DNA of 64,000 nt. Origin: Athripsodes cinereus. Its lineage: Eukaryota; Arthropoda; Insecta; Trichoptera; Leptoceridae. Below are positions 33,320 through 42,920 of the stretch, piece by piece. Both the position numbers and the translations under genes were made by a program. Under the pieces are notes generated by a model, which was given only the letters and a program-made list of their open reading frames with translations, did no database searches and was not told the origin of the DNA. Location: NCBI GenBank assembly GCA_947579605.1, contig OX388305.1:38143542-38207541 (forward strand), given 5' to 3'. Within the stretch, counting starts at the first letter, position 1. The number at the start of each line of letters is the position of its first letter.

Positions 33320-35385
33320 TTAGGCAATTTTTTTTATTGTTTCCCTTTTAGTCTTACGGCCACAGCGATTGCACATCGGACTGTACATGGTACAGGATTC
33401 GTGTAACCAAATGAGGCATGATGAGCACTGAATCCAATCTTCAGTGGATTTGGTGTCGTAATAATTTTCCGTACATTCCCCACATTTATTAATGTCCTCA
33501 TCTGAGACATCCTCTTCTGATGAATCAGCTAAATCAATATATTCTTCACTGCTTTTGGAAGATGAGAGGTTGATTATTTTTTTATTATTTTTCTTTGCTA
33601 GTCTTTTCTTCGAATTTTTTTTATTCAACAGATGTTTAATTACTTTTTTACAATCGCTTTTTCCCATTTTCAATACTTATGAAACAATCAAAACACTGTT
33701 ATAATTTTCACCACATTTATTCAAACTCTAACGTTTTCGCCCACTTCAATGGGCATTCTCAAGAGTACTCTTGAGAATGCCCATTGAAGTGGGCGAAAAC
33801 GTTAGAGTTTGAATAAATGTGGTGAAAATTATAACAGTGTTTTGATTGTTTCATAAGTATTGAATATGAATTTTCACAGTGTGAACACAAACACCCTTCA
33901 ACAATTTTCCCATTTTTGTTTTCTTAGTAGACACGCTCTTCTTTCCCTTCTGTTGATTTGGATTTACGGTCTTTTTTTTACGTGTTATTTCTTTGCGTTT
34001 TGCGATGTTTTCTGGCGAAGTAAGCACCATCGCTGTTTGTTTCCTTGATGATAATAATACAGAAGGTAGTTTGGGCACTGGATAAATTTGAGATAATGCT
34101 TTTGTTGGTGTTTCTTGTGTGTAATCTTCGATGTCCTTTTGTGGTGTTCTTTTATCAAAATTCATACCTGAGGGGCCTGGTAAATGTGAAATTGGAGAAG
34201 TAGTTCTGTTGAGGTCTGGAACTTCTGGAATAATCTCAGTAAAATGATGTACTGGTAAACTTTTTGTATTAATGCCTGAAGGTCCTGCAATGGGCTCAAT
34301 AATAGATTGGGTCAGGGAAACATTTTCACTCCGATCTTCAAGTACTGATGGAGGGTCTTTTCGTATTGAATTTTCTTCATGGTCATTAATCAACAAATTT
34401 TGTTCTTCCAGAGAATCCGATAAAGAAAAGAAATGGTCAGGAATTGCACTTGGGTTGTAAGGGAAAATTCCACAAGATTTGAGTGCTGAAATACCATTAG
34501 ATACAGTGGCAGCCCTAACCCAAGCATTGCCGATCAGTTTAGATACACCGTATTGAGTTAATTTTTTATCTTTATTGGCCACCATCCATGATTTAGCTTC
34601 TTGTGCAAAACAGACTTTCAATGGTCTAAAAAAACACCTGTCAAGGGATTGCAGAACGTGAGTTGTATGGCTTGGGAAGCACAGTAGGATATTGTCGTTT
34701 TGCTGGGCTTTTTCTAAAAGCTGTATGTTGTTACAGTGGGAGCTGTGGCCATCTAGAATTAAAAGTGTTTTTCGTGGGCTTTTGTGACGAAGAAATACTT
34801 CATCAAACCACTGCATGAAGAGGTCACTGTTTATGTACGATGATTTTTTGTTCATAAAAACTTGGGATCCTGGTGGGAGTCCTGCAGAAAACTGCGGTTT
34901 GTTGTAGGTGCCTTTGTATATCAAAACAGGAGGAAGGAAGTTGCCTAATGCGTTGCAACAAGCCACGACCGTAATATTCTCTCCTTTTTCGCAACTGGTT
35001 AGAGTATACACATCTCTGGCTCCCTTTGTAGCTATCACCTTTCCTGCTTTATTATTCACTTGGATGCCGGTCTCATCCATATTGAATATATCCTCCGGAT
35101 GATTTGTAAAGTCGTTTTCCATGTAAATTTGACTTAATAGTGTGAAAAATTTGTCAACGTCCTTTCTGTTCACCCCGTATGCCCGAGCCAGAGATAGGCC
35201 TTCTGACTTTCTCTGACTCAGTTCGGGGTTTCGGGCCATGTAATTACTAAATCATTTGTTGCCAGCTGTCTTAGATTCATTTGAAAATAAATTTTTAACA
35301 TTTAGATTATTAGCTAATTGATAGGCCATGACTTTTACCTCTTTCCTATCAGGTGCAAATCCTACTTTTTCTTTTTATATAGAGA
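33320..35385 (-). pseudogene. pogo-type DDE transposase with PHD-like C-terminus
   Basis: The open part 35239-33851 begins MARNPELSQRKSEGLSLARA and holds DDE catalytic Asp residues at 55 (FNMDETGI), 163 (LILDGHSSH) and 200 (LQSLDRCFF), with 36 residues between the last two. Upstream the frame continues as GFAPDRKEVKVMAYQLANNL but with a stop in place of the Trp of GNKWFSNY, near 35253. The N-terminal HTH is missing. After the catalytic core comes a P/S-rich and K-rich tail, then after the LTR insertion 33671-33904 the frame resumes at 33673 (KMGKSDCKKV) and ends in a cysteine-rich finger with CGECTENYY, IQCSSCLIWLHESC and CNRCG, a PHD-like C4HC3 layout. It therefore carries an insertion, a nonsense change and a 5' truncation. 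Confidence 0.85.
33659..33916. mobile_element. Palindromic Penelope-like LTR in the transposase gene
   Basis: 33671-33904 is flanked by a 12-bp direct repeat ttttcccatttt (33659-33670, 33905-33916), which is the target duplication. The insert is an almost perfect palindrome centred near 33772. The right arm carries gcccattgaagtgggc followed by gaaaacg: a good stem II and GAAA box, but the first box (cttgagaa) is not a canonical CUGANGA. Removing the insert restores the transposase reading frame. Confidence 0.8.
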
Positions 35386-35624
35386 ATAACATAGAAAGAC
35401 ATAAGTACCTACACAATCATACACATTAGCATGAGTGCAAGGCAAAATGATTTAGCAACTACCTAATAATATATAACAAATAATAATAATATGATGGTTA
35501 AAGTATATACAATTAAACAAAATAAAAGATATAGGTATATTTTTTTTATTTATTTAATATACGGCAATTGCCTTTTACAAAAAATAATATTACAAGATAA
35601 AAGAGTTATGTTGAGACATCAATT

Positions 35625-35790
35625 TTATTCCACCACTTTTCCTGTCTTTTTCAAGAAACGTTTTCCCTTTTTTGTATCGTAGAAGTCATCTTCTTTAAAA
35701 TGATGAGAACATACATATTATAGCAGTATGATTATTTGGTAGCCAGGAATGTCCTTGCGGTCATCTTGGACAAATTATATCCACTTTTCT
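35625..35790 (-). pseudogene. Decayed THAP-type zinc finger fragment
   Basis: The minus-strand reading has YVCSHHFKEDDFYDTKKGKR and FLKKTGKVVE then a stop, preceded in another frame by WI-stop-FVQDDRKDIPGYQ. The C-x2-HF-x-E-x-DF block followed by a basic loop is typical of the second half of a THAP domain, found in P-element-like transposases and host proteins. A stop and a frameshift make it a relic. Confidence 0.4.
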
Positions 35791-36833
35791 CTCTTATATG
35801 AGATGAACACGGAAATCTACAATTATACATTTTTTCATTAATTAACCGATCAGCATGATTTCAAAAACTAAAATTAGTTTTCGTACATTATTTAACGTTT
35901 TCATAAAACAGCCAAACAAATATTTTTCGTTGTAGTGACAACCCTTAACTCGATACATTATTTATTTAATATATAAACAATATTTAGAAATAGTGTTTAA
36001 TGTTAATATATCTTCTCGTTTACACGCCTTCCATTACAACGAGAGCGGAAGAGATAGATATACATTCCCATTATGTACTGTGTATTTCGGATAGGTACTG
36101 TTATTTTTTTGTTGACTTGACTACAGGGTAAATAATATTTTTTAAAGTTTCTCTTTACTACTCACACTACATTACAACAGCAAGGAGTGAAAGAGATAGA
36201 AAGAATTAAAATTATTTTGAATATTTTTAAATTGTGTGAATTTTATAAATTTGATTTAAAAATTCAAAATGCTTAAATTAATTACATAAATATGATCAAT
36301 AAATTCTACTTACTGGTGAAATGTCACTCACTTTTTTTTACCTTTACAGATTGATTTGTACAGAATTTAAGCGCACAATTTGGCATATTTTCAGCTCTGG
36401 ACACGTCACGTATCCAATGATATATAAATATCGACTGAACCATGGAACGGCTAAACTGTGGCCTCATGCCGCAGTTGCATCCGACAATTTATTTGTTCTA
36501 CCTGTCATATCTAGTGTTAATGTGTTATATCAATGATATAAATAGAATAATTTCACTGCCATAATTTAAGTTAACCTTATTATAGGGGAGAGTGGGGTAA
36601 TTGCGAACACTTAAGGAAGAATTGAAATAAAACAAAACAAAATTAGGTTACAAAAGATATTTATTGCTTAATGTTTAAATAAATTAATCAATCTTAAGTT
36701 CTCGTAATCAACGTAGATAAATTTTTAATATAAAATCAAATTCTAACAAAAAAACAAAACCTTTGGTGTCCGGGATTACCCCATACCGTGTGGGGTAATT
36801 ACGGACAGCACACGGGGTAATCACGGACATAGT

Positions 36834-38769
36834 CTAATTGGCACAGAAGTCACAGAGAAATCCTCTTGATGTGCTTTCACCAGTCGTGCAGTTTTCGTGG
36901 GCCCATAGTTTACATTGATAGCATATTATCCAATCTTCAGTGATTGTATCGATATACTTTTCATTGCAAATTAGACAATAATACTTCTCATCATTCTCCG
37001 TAGCATCTTTATCGAATTTCTTTTTCTTGATCTGTATTTGCCTGTCTTGAGAAATCATGTCATCTGCAAATGTTTTAAGGTTCTTCACACCTTTCTTAAT
37101 TTTAGTGGTACTTGCAGTCTTATCATTTTCTGTCATCTCTTTTGTTTTCTTTTTTTTCTCTTTCTCCTCTAGAACATCTTTCATAGGGGTACTAGTTATT
37201 ATGATTGAATGTTTCTTTCTGGAATTTTGCATACTTCTTGGTTGTGGCAGTTGGGGAACAACGACAATATCTTGAAGTGGAATTGACTCGTTCAACACAG
37301 ATAAGGGAGTTATTGATGTCTGATGCACATTTGATGTTGGTAGGGTCTGTGCATCAGGTGTCAATGCTCTTTGCATACTTAATGTCGATGTTCTCTGCAC
37401 ATCAGGTATCGCTGGTCTTTGTACATTTGATGCCGATGGTATCTGTGTATCAGGTAATGTTGCATCTAAGAAATGTTCATCAAATTTAGTTGTATCCAAT
37501 GGCCAAATACCAGCTGCCCGGAAACCATTTACTGCTTTCTCTAAATTGCTGATGCGATTAAAAGCTTTAGTAAAAAGTTCGACAATTTCATACTGTGTAA
37601 TTTTTCGGCCTACATTTGAAGCCATATATAAATCACATTCTCTGTTGTATGCAGTCTTAAGGGGTCCAAAATATGTTAAGTCCAATGGTTGCATACGATG
37701 TGACGTATGCGGTGGAAGGGATAACAGTATTATTCCATTTTGACGACAAAGCAGATAGCATGCTAGGCTAACATGACTTTCATGGTTGTCTAAAACAAGG
37801 AGAATAGGTTCTTTAACAGTTGGCTTATGGCCGGTTTCAATAATCTATCTATCCGCTACTGTCGATTGAAATCTATTGTGTTCTATATTTTAAATCATAC
37901 ATTTCAATCGACAGTCACGGATAGATAGGTTATTGAAACCGGCCACTAGTATAGGAGATAAAATGATGTAACCATTCTACGAACAGGTTCTCGTTGATCC
38001 AACCCGAATCGCTAACTGCTGCTATCATATCAGCGTTGCCTCCATGCAATAGATAAGCATTCATTCGCTTCCTCTTAAAAATGAAAAATGGGGGAACATA
38101 CTTTCCTGAAGCACTGAATGCGCAAACAACTGTTGTTGTAGTGCCTCTTTCACCACTTGTTGCCATACCGACTTGCTTCTGGCCTTTTGGAGCTAGAATT
38201 CTAGAATTTTTCTGGACATTGGAAATGCCGGTTTCATCAATATTGTAAATTCGATTAGCATCAAATTTATATTTTGTTTGTAAAGCTTCCAAGTTTTTAA
38301 AGAACATTTTCACTTCCGTTTCATTAAAAGCTGTAATTCTATTAATAGATGTAGATTCAGGTTTACGTAGCGAAATGTTAGGATGCCTTTTTTTGAATCC
38401 GTAGAACCAGTCTTTTCCCGCCATTTGGGAGATTTTGTCAAAATTATGCTTTAATTTATTTACTTCAGCAAATTTGAAAGCAATTTTCCGCACCATCTCT
38501 ATAGTTAAACCATAAAATAGTTTACTGCAATCGAAAATGTGTTCTTCTAATCCTTTTTCTTGTCCCTCAGAAAATATAGCCTTTCTTCCAGTTTTTGGGG
38601 TCTTTATAATGTCTTTCTTGAGATGGTCATGTATAGTGCTTTTTGGGACAGAATATATAATAGCTGCTTTTCCTATTGAAAGTTTTTTGTCCTTGACATC
38701 CTGAATGGCTTTTTTAAAGTCTTCTAATTTGTATTTGGTCTCTGTCTTTCTTTGGTAATTTCGTGGCAT
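36834..38769 (-). pseudogene. pogo-type DD35D transposase with PHD finger, interrupted
   Basis: The first part, 38769-37930, starts MPRNYQRKTETKYKLEDFKK and carries a Psq/CENP-B-like HTH (LSIGKAAIIYSVPKSTIHDH, residues 30-49), a CENPB-type second HTH region (DWFYGFKKRHP), and the first catalytic Asp at 178 (YNIDETGIS). After the MITE (37828-37945) the same protein continues KPTVKEPILLVLDNHESHVS with the second Asp, and MQPLDLTYFGPLKTAY with the third; 35 residues lie between the last two. The C-terminal tail is low-complexity (repeated Q-R-A/T-P words near 37300-37450), then lysine-rich, then a cysteine-rich finger: CLICNEKY, CYQCKLWAHENC and CDFC, PHD-like. Apart from the MITE insertion no other lesion was noticed, so this is a recently active family. 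Confidence 0.9.
37828..37945. mobile_element. 118-bp palindromic MITE
   Basis: Starts tggccggtttcaataa and ends ttattgaaaccggcca, with inner arms tatctatccg and gtcgattgaaat mirrored. It lies exactly where the transposase frame breaks (SYT / KPTV). The target duplication is unclear (tag versus taa). Confidence 0.8.
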
Positions 38770-39226
38770 CTGAAATATATTTAAGTAGTTTTATTCATTT
38801 TGAAAATAATATTATTTTGATAATGACATTATTTTGATGATATTTTATGAATATGTGACATGTTTTAACATTATATAAATGATGGCCATCACAGCAGACT
38901 GCTGGCCGAAAATTATACAATAAAGATAATAATTTCATTGTTTAGGGGTAATTACGGACATTCGAGATTACCCCACTCACATCGTCCGCCATTAACCCAC
39001 ACATACAAAAATGCAAAACTATATTTTTATTTGAAGTTGGAATCGCGTGATGCAAGTGCCGAGTATTTTAAAGCGTTCTTTAATTAGACGTTACTACACA
39101 AAAAAAATACAAAAATTCTATGTTTTGCCTATAATATTATACACCTATTCAATTTTACTAAAAAATAAGATGAAATTGTTGAAAAACAATCAAGTTAACT
39201 TTCCGTGATTCCCCCACTCTCCCCTA

Positions 39227-39566
39227 TGTTTTTTTTACCATGCTTCATTTGTTTTGTGTGATATTCATTTGTTAATCAATGGTTGTTGCGATTAATTGTA
39301 ATTATGTTTACGTATATAGGAATATTATGAGACATTCACAGGATTGGGAGAATAATATTGTCATTTTTACTTATAATACTTCTGTGTATATTAGTATGAA
39401 AGCAATAAAATAAGCACATGTTTGCTTGCTTACTCTATAAATGGTTTGTGATATTATAAATATTTTATGTACACCACCAATGGTGTAAATGTGCCAACAA
39501 AATTATATTGTAAGTAACTTTTCGATTTTCGAAGAGGAAACACTATGAAAGTTCATTTTAATTTAG
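39227..39566. other. No feature seen
   Basis: AT-rich spacer between the pogo element and the Penelope-like element. Confidence 0.5.
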
Positions 39567-40380
39567 ATAATAAATATTTAAATAAAAAACACTGTTTACT
39601 TTCATTTAAAATTGTTATAATATTAAAAGCTTTTCGGACATACGTCCGAAAAATACAACCACAGTCAAACAAAGATCTCACATATAAAAGAATAGAATTT
39701 ATGGGTCAGATAACATATAATGCTTTAAATATGTGTAAAAACTCAACATTTAAACCAGCATATTATACCTCAAATAATATAGGTCAAAAATTGTTCAATA
39801 CTAAATCCAAAACTAAGAAACTAGACCACAGCGGCATTTATAAATTACAATGTAACGATTGTTCAAAATATTACATCGGCCAAACTGGAAGAAAAATCTC
39901 ATCCAGATATAAAGAACATAGAATGGCTCTAAACACAATTCGAGTAAATTCGGAAATGGCGGACCATGCCAAAGAATGGGGGCACTCTTTCAACCAGGAA
40001 GGCATACATGTGTTACATAAATGCAAAAAAGGTCAAAAAATGAATATACTGGAGGCAATGGAGATCAACAAAAATAAAGATGACACCATTAACATTCAAA
40101 TCCCACCTCTAATTTCTCCTCTTACCTACCCGTTTACTACTTCCACCCATAGATTGCCTTAAAACAATATCTCTACCAATACCTTTACATATCCATTTTA
40201 CATCCCTATTAACCCCGCCCACTCCCCCTACCCACATTTAATTTTGTATTATCATGTACCATCAATTTGTCATTTGTTATAAGTAATTATTACTGAAGAT
40301 GGACGTATGTCCGAAAAGCTTTTAATATTATAACAATTTTAAATGAAAGTAAACAGTGTTTTTTATTTAAATATTTATTA
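39567..40380 (+). mobile_element. Penelope-like element, GIY-YIG endonuclease end
   Basis: The open frame to 40162 has SNKDLTYKRIEFMGQITYN and then HSGIYKLQCNDCSKYYIGQT, GRKISSRYKEHRMAL, HAKEWGHSF and ILEAMEINK. This is the GIY-YIG nuclease that closes the single protein of Penelope-like elements, with a Cys pair in the first strand. The reverse transcriptase is missing, so the copy is 5'-truncated. It is bracketed by inverted LTR arms: aataaatatttaaataaaaa to cggacatacgtccg on the left (39569-39650) and the mirror at 40303-40379. Confidence 0.9.
40293..40316 (+). ncRNA. Hammerhead-ribozyme-like core in Penelope LTR
   Basis: CTGAAGA, then ggac-gtat-gtcc (perfect 4-bp stem II with tetraloop), then GAAA and agctttt. 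It is part of the LTR of an element proven to be Penelope-like by its GIY-YIG domain. The left LTR copy keeps stem II and GAAA (minus strand) but not CTGAAGA. Confidence 0.55.
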
Positions 40381-40612
40381 ATTGTGTGTTGTACCTCACC
40401 TTTCATGTATAATAACAAATAGAAAATAATAATGGAGAGGTAGCCAGAGTTAAGAATCCCATTCCGAGTGTTTGAATTCTAATGATTTTTTTCTCAGTGA
40501 CCTTGCCCGTCTCGACTTCTTAGTGTAGTCCATTGCGGGATTTAGTCCTTAGATGTCTTCCCAGAGATCTAACACTTGAAAGAAGTTCAACATTTTGTGT
40601 GGGTTAGTTCCT

Positions 40613-41550
40613 TTGATCTGTTCCTGATCAGGGAAGTGTGAGCCAACTATTTTAGTTTTTTGATCTGTTCCTGATCAGGGAAGTGTGAGCCAACTATTTA
40701 AGTTTTTTGATCTGTTCCTGATCAGGGAAGTGTGAGCCAACTATTTTAGTTTTTTAATCTGTTCCAGATCAGGAAAGTGTGAGCCAACTATTTTAGTTTT
40801 TTGATCTGTTCCTGATCAGGGAAGTGTGAGCCAACTATTTTAGTTTTTTAATCTGTTCCTGATCAGGGAAGTGTGAGCCAACTATTTTAGTTTTTTAATC
40901 TGTTCCTGATCAGGGAAGTGTGAGCCAACTATTTTAGTTTTTTGATCTGTTCCTGATCAGGGAAGTGTGAGCCAACTATTTTAGTTTTTTAATCTGTTCC
41001 AGATCAGGAAAGTGTGAGCCAACTATTTTAGTTTTTTGATCTGTTCCTGATCAGGGAAGTGTGAGCCAACTATTTTAGTTTTTTAATCTGTTCCTGATCA
41101 GGGAAGTGTGAGCCAACTATTTTAGTTTTTTAATCTGTTCCTGATCAGGGAAGTGTGAGCCAACTATTTTAGTTTTTTAATCTGTTCCTGATCAGGGAAG
41201 TGTGAGCCAACTATTTTAGTTTTTTGATTTGTTCCTGATCAGGAAAGTGTGAGCCAACTATTTAAGTTTTTTGATCTGTTCCTGATCAGGGAAGTGTGAG
41301 CCAACTATTTTGGTTTTTTGATCTGTTCCTGATCAGGGAAGTGTGAGCCAACTATTTTAGTTTTTTAATCTGTTCCTGATCAGGGAAGTGTGAGCCAACT
41401 ATTTTAGTTTTTTGATCTGTTCCTGATCAGGGAAGTGTGAGCCAACTATTTTAGTTTTTTGATCTGTTCCTGATCAGGGAAGTGTGAGCCAACTATTTTA
41501 GTTTTTTAATCTGTTCCTGATCAGGGAAGTGTGAGCCAAATATTTTAGTT
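40613..41550. repeat. 47-bp satellite, about 20 copies
   Basis: Twenty nearly identical head-to-tail units of 47 bp: tttgatctgttcctgatcag, then ggaagtgtgagccaactatt, then ttagttt. Variants tttgatc/tttaatc and cctgatc/ccagatc alternate, and some blocks of variants recur in the same order, which suggests multi-unit duplication. Each unit holds the palindrome ttcctgatcaggga. Confidence 0.95.
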
Positions 41551-41594
41551 CTTGTTTGCATTATTGGTTCACATTCTGTGAGTAAATGTAAATA

Positions 41595-41730
41595 ATAAGT
41601 AAATAAATCTTTATTAACCATAATTTTACATGAATATACACAAAGTTACAAAACGTGATAGTAAACAAAATTAGGCCAAAAGGCAGACTTGCTGCTGAGC
41701 AATGTCTTCCAGTCAACCGTAAACTTTTAC
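41595..41730 (-). mobile_element. 3' tail of a LINE or SINE
   Basis: On the minus strand: ttgactggaagacattgctc, agcaagtctgcctttt and a tail ending ttaataaagatttattta. This is a common lepidopteran retroelement 3' end. Confidence 0.45.
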
Positions 41731-41855
41731 ATAAAAAAAATAAGTGCATATATGCTTATCTTAATAATCAGAAATAATAATAAAATAAACAAATCAAAAT
41801 ACAGGAACCCAAAGTGAAAAAGTTTTAAATTAATGGATAAATTATATAGATTTTT

Positions 41856-42028
41856 GTCGGTAACCTGGAGGTAGAGTCTCGGCCTCGTGAACAAGGGGTC
41901 CGTAGTTCGATACCAGGTGCCGGCAAACTCCCCTTTCACGAAACAAGCTTTTAGTAGCTTACTGTGAAAGGTGTATGAGGTTGTATTTGGGTTTATAATA
42001 AAACCCACATATATTTTTTTTTTTTTTA
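41856..42028 (+). mobile_element. tRNA-derived SINE
   Basis: Starts gtcggtaacctggaggtaga, carries a B box in gtagttcgataccagg, then gccggcaaactcccctttca, gtagcttactgtgaaagg and an A/T-rich tail with a T run. It is co-linear with the reverse copy at 13990-14166. Confidence 0.8.
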
Positions 42029-42317
42029 AAATAGGTTCCTATATAAACATGCATGCATAAGATAAAATAAGATACTATCACAAAAACAAATTAAGCAAGT
42101 GATACGTGTGCAAAATAATAATTGAAACTTGCATTGAAGAAACACAGTGTCCTATGCTTTATATTGATATTTTAGATATACTGACATTTTTAGATTGACT
42201 GTAGCTTACTTGATAGAATTATAACTCAACAAATTTGCATCAGCGTAACACAAGCAAAATGATTGAGATTGTCTCTACCATCTTACACATTCTTTGCATA
42301 GTCATGAAATAAACTGA

Positions 42318-42400
42318 AGTGATGGATAGCTTGCTAGTAAAGTCTTGGACTTTTGATTGAAAGATTCCAGGTTCAAAGCTTTACCTCTGTTAGGACACAA
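42318..42400 (+). mobile_element. Possible second tRNA-like SINE
   Basis: gatggatagcttgctagta, aagtcttggacttttgattg and ccaggttcaaagc give an A-like box and a B box at the correct distance. A similar word order occurs at about 63895-63945. Confidence 0.4.
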
Positions 42401-42764
42401 TTATATTTCGTACTGTAGTGTGTATATGGATTTATTTAAAACCTAGATTTTAAAAAACCGCTTTCAAATAATGAAAGATTTTAAGCAATAATTCCGCTAG
42501 CTACTTGCTTTATTATTTATATTGAGAAGTGCAATAATATAAGAAAAAATTGATAGATATTCAAAAATGATTTATTAAAGAAATATTTTAATTTCAATAG
42601 TTGGAGTGTGTTATGTAACAATATATCAAAATATAGATTTAAATAAAACAAATTAGTGTCATAATTCAAACTTCTAAATAATATTCTTTCTTTGCATAAA
42701 TTATTGAGCATCTAAAGTAAACCAATCCTCTGAAATACGTACATTTGTTATTAACTCACATCTC

Positions 42765-42920
42765 ACACAATATTGTTGTGTGTTGACTCATTATACAACG
42801 CATCAAGAATCTCAGTTTGAGATTGTTGATGTGTTGTATGATGAGTCAGTACACAATATTGTTGTGTGTTGACTCGTCATACAACACATCAACAATCTCA
42901 GTTTGAGATTGTTGATGTGT
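42765..42920. repeat. Compound inverted and direct repeat
   Basis: The string acacaatattgttgtgtgtt with gactcattatacaacgcatc, tcagtttgagattgttgatg and tgttgtatgatgagtca occurs, then repeats in the same order from 42850. Each half is itself a palindrome. The result could fold in several alternative hairpins. No coding content. Confidence 0.8.

Larger units (their letters stand above)
32880..35385 (-). mobile_element. pogo/Tigger-type DNA transposon, 5'-truncated
   Basis: The 3' end lies near 32880, with a TIR-like gggtaaaaccgcctaatacg after a TA. The transposase runs on the minus strand from about 35385 to 33320 and is broken by a Penelope-like LTR (33671-33904). No matching terminal repeat was found on the right, so that end is lost. 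It is a different family from the element at 36585-39224 but with the same protein design. Confidence 0.75.
36583..39226 (-). mobile_element. pogo-type DNA transposon with both ends
   Basis: The element 36585-39224 has ends ggggagagtggggtaatt and (reversed) ggggagagtgggggaatc, flanked by TA on both sides. Non-coding borders also contain inverted copies of ggggtaattacggac. It encodes the transposase at 36834-38769 and has been hit by a 118-bp MITE. Confidence 0.9.

Noticed and set aside
40613..41550. CRISPR-like array
   Set aside because: The repeats are contiguous, with no unique spacers, and the sequence is animal; it is a satellite.
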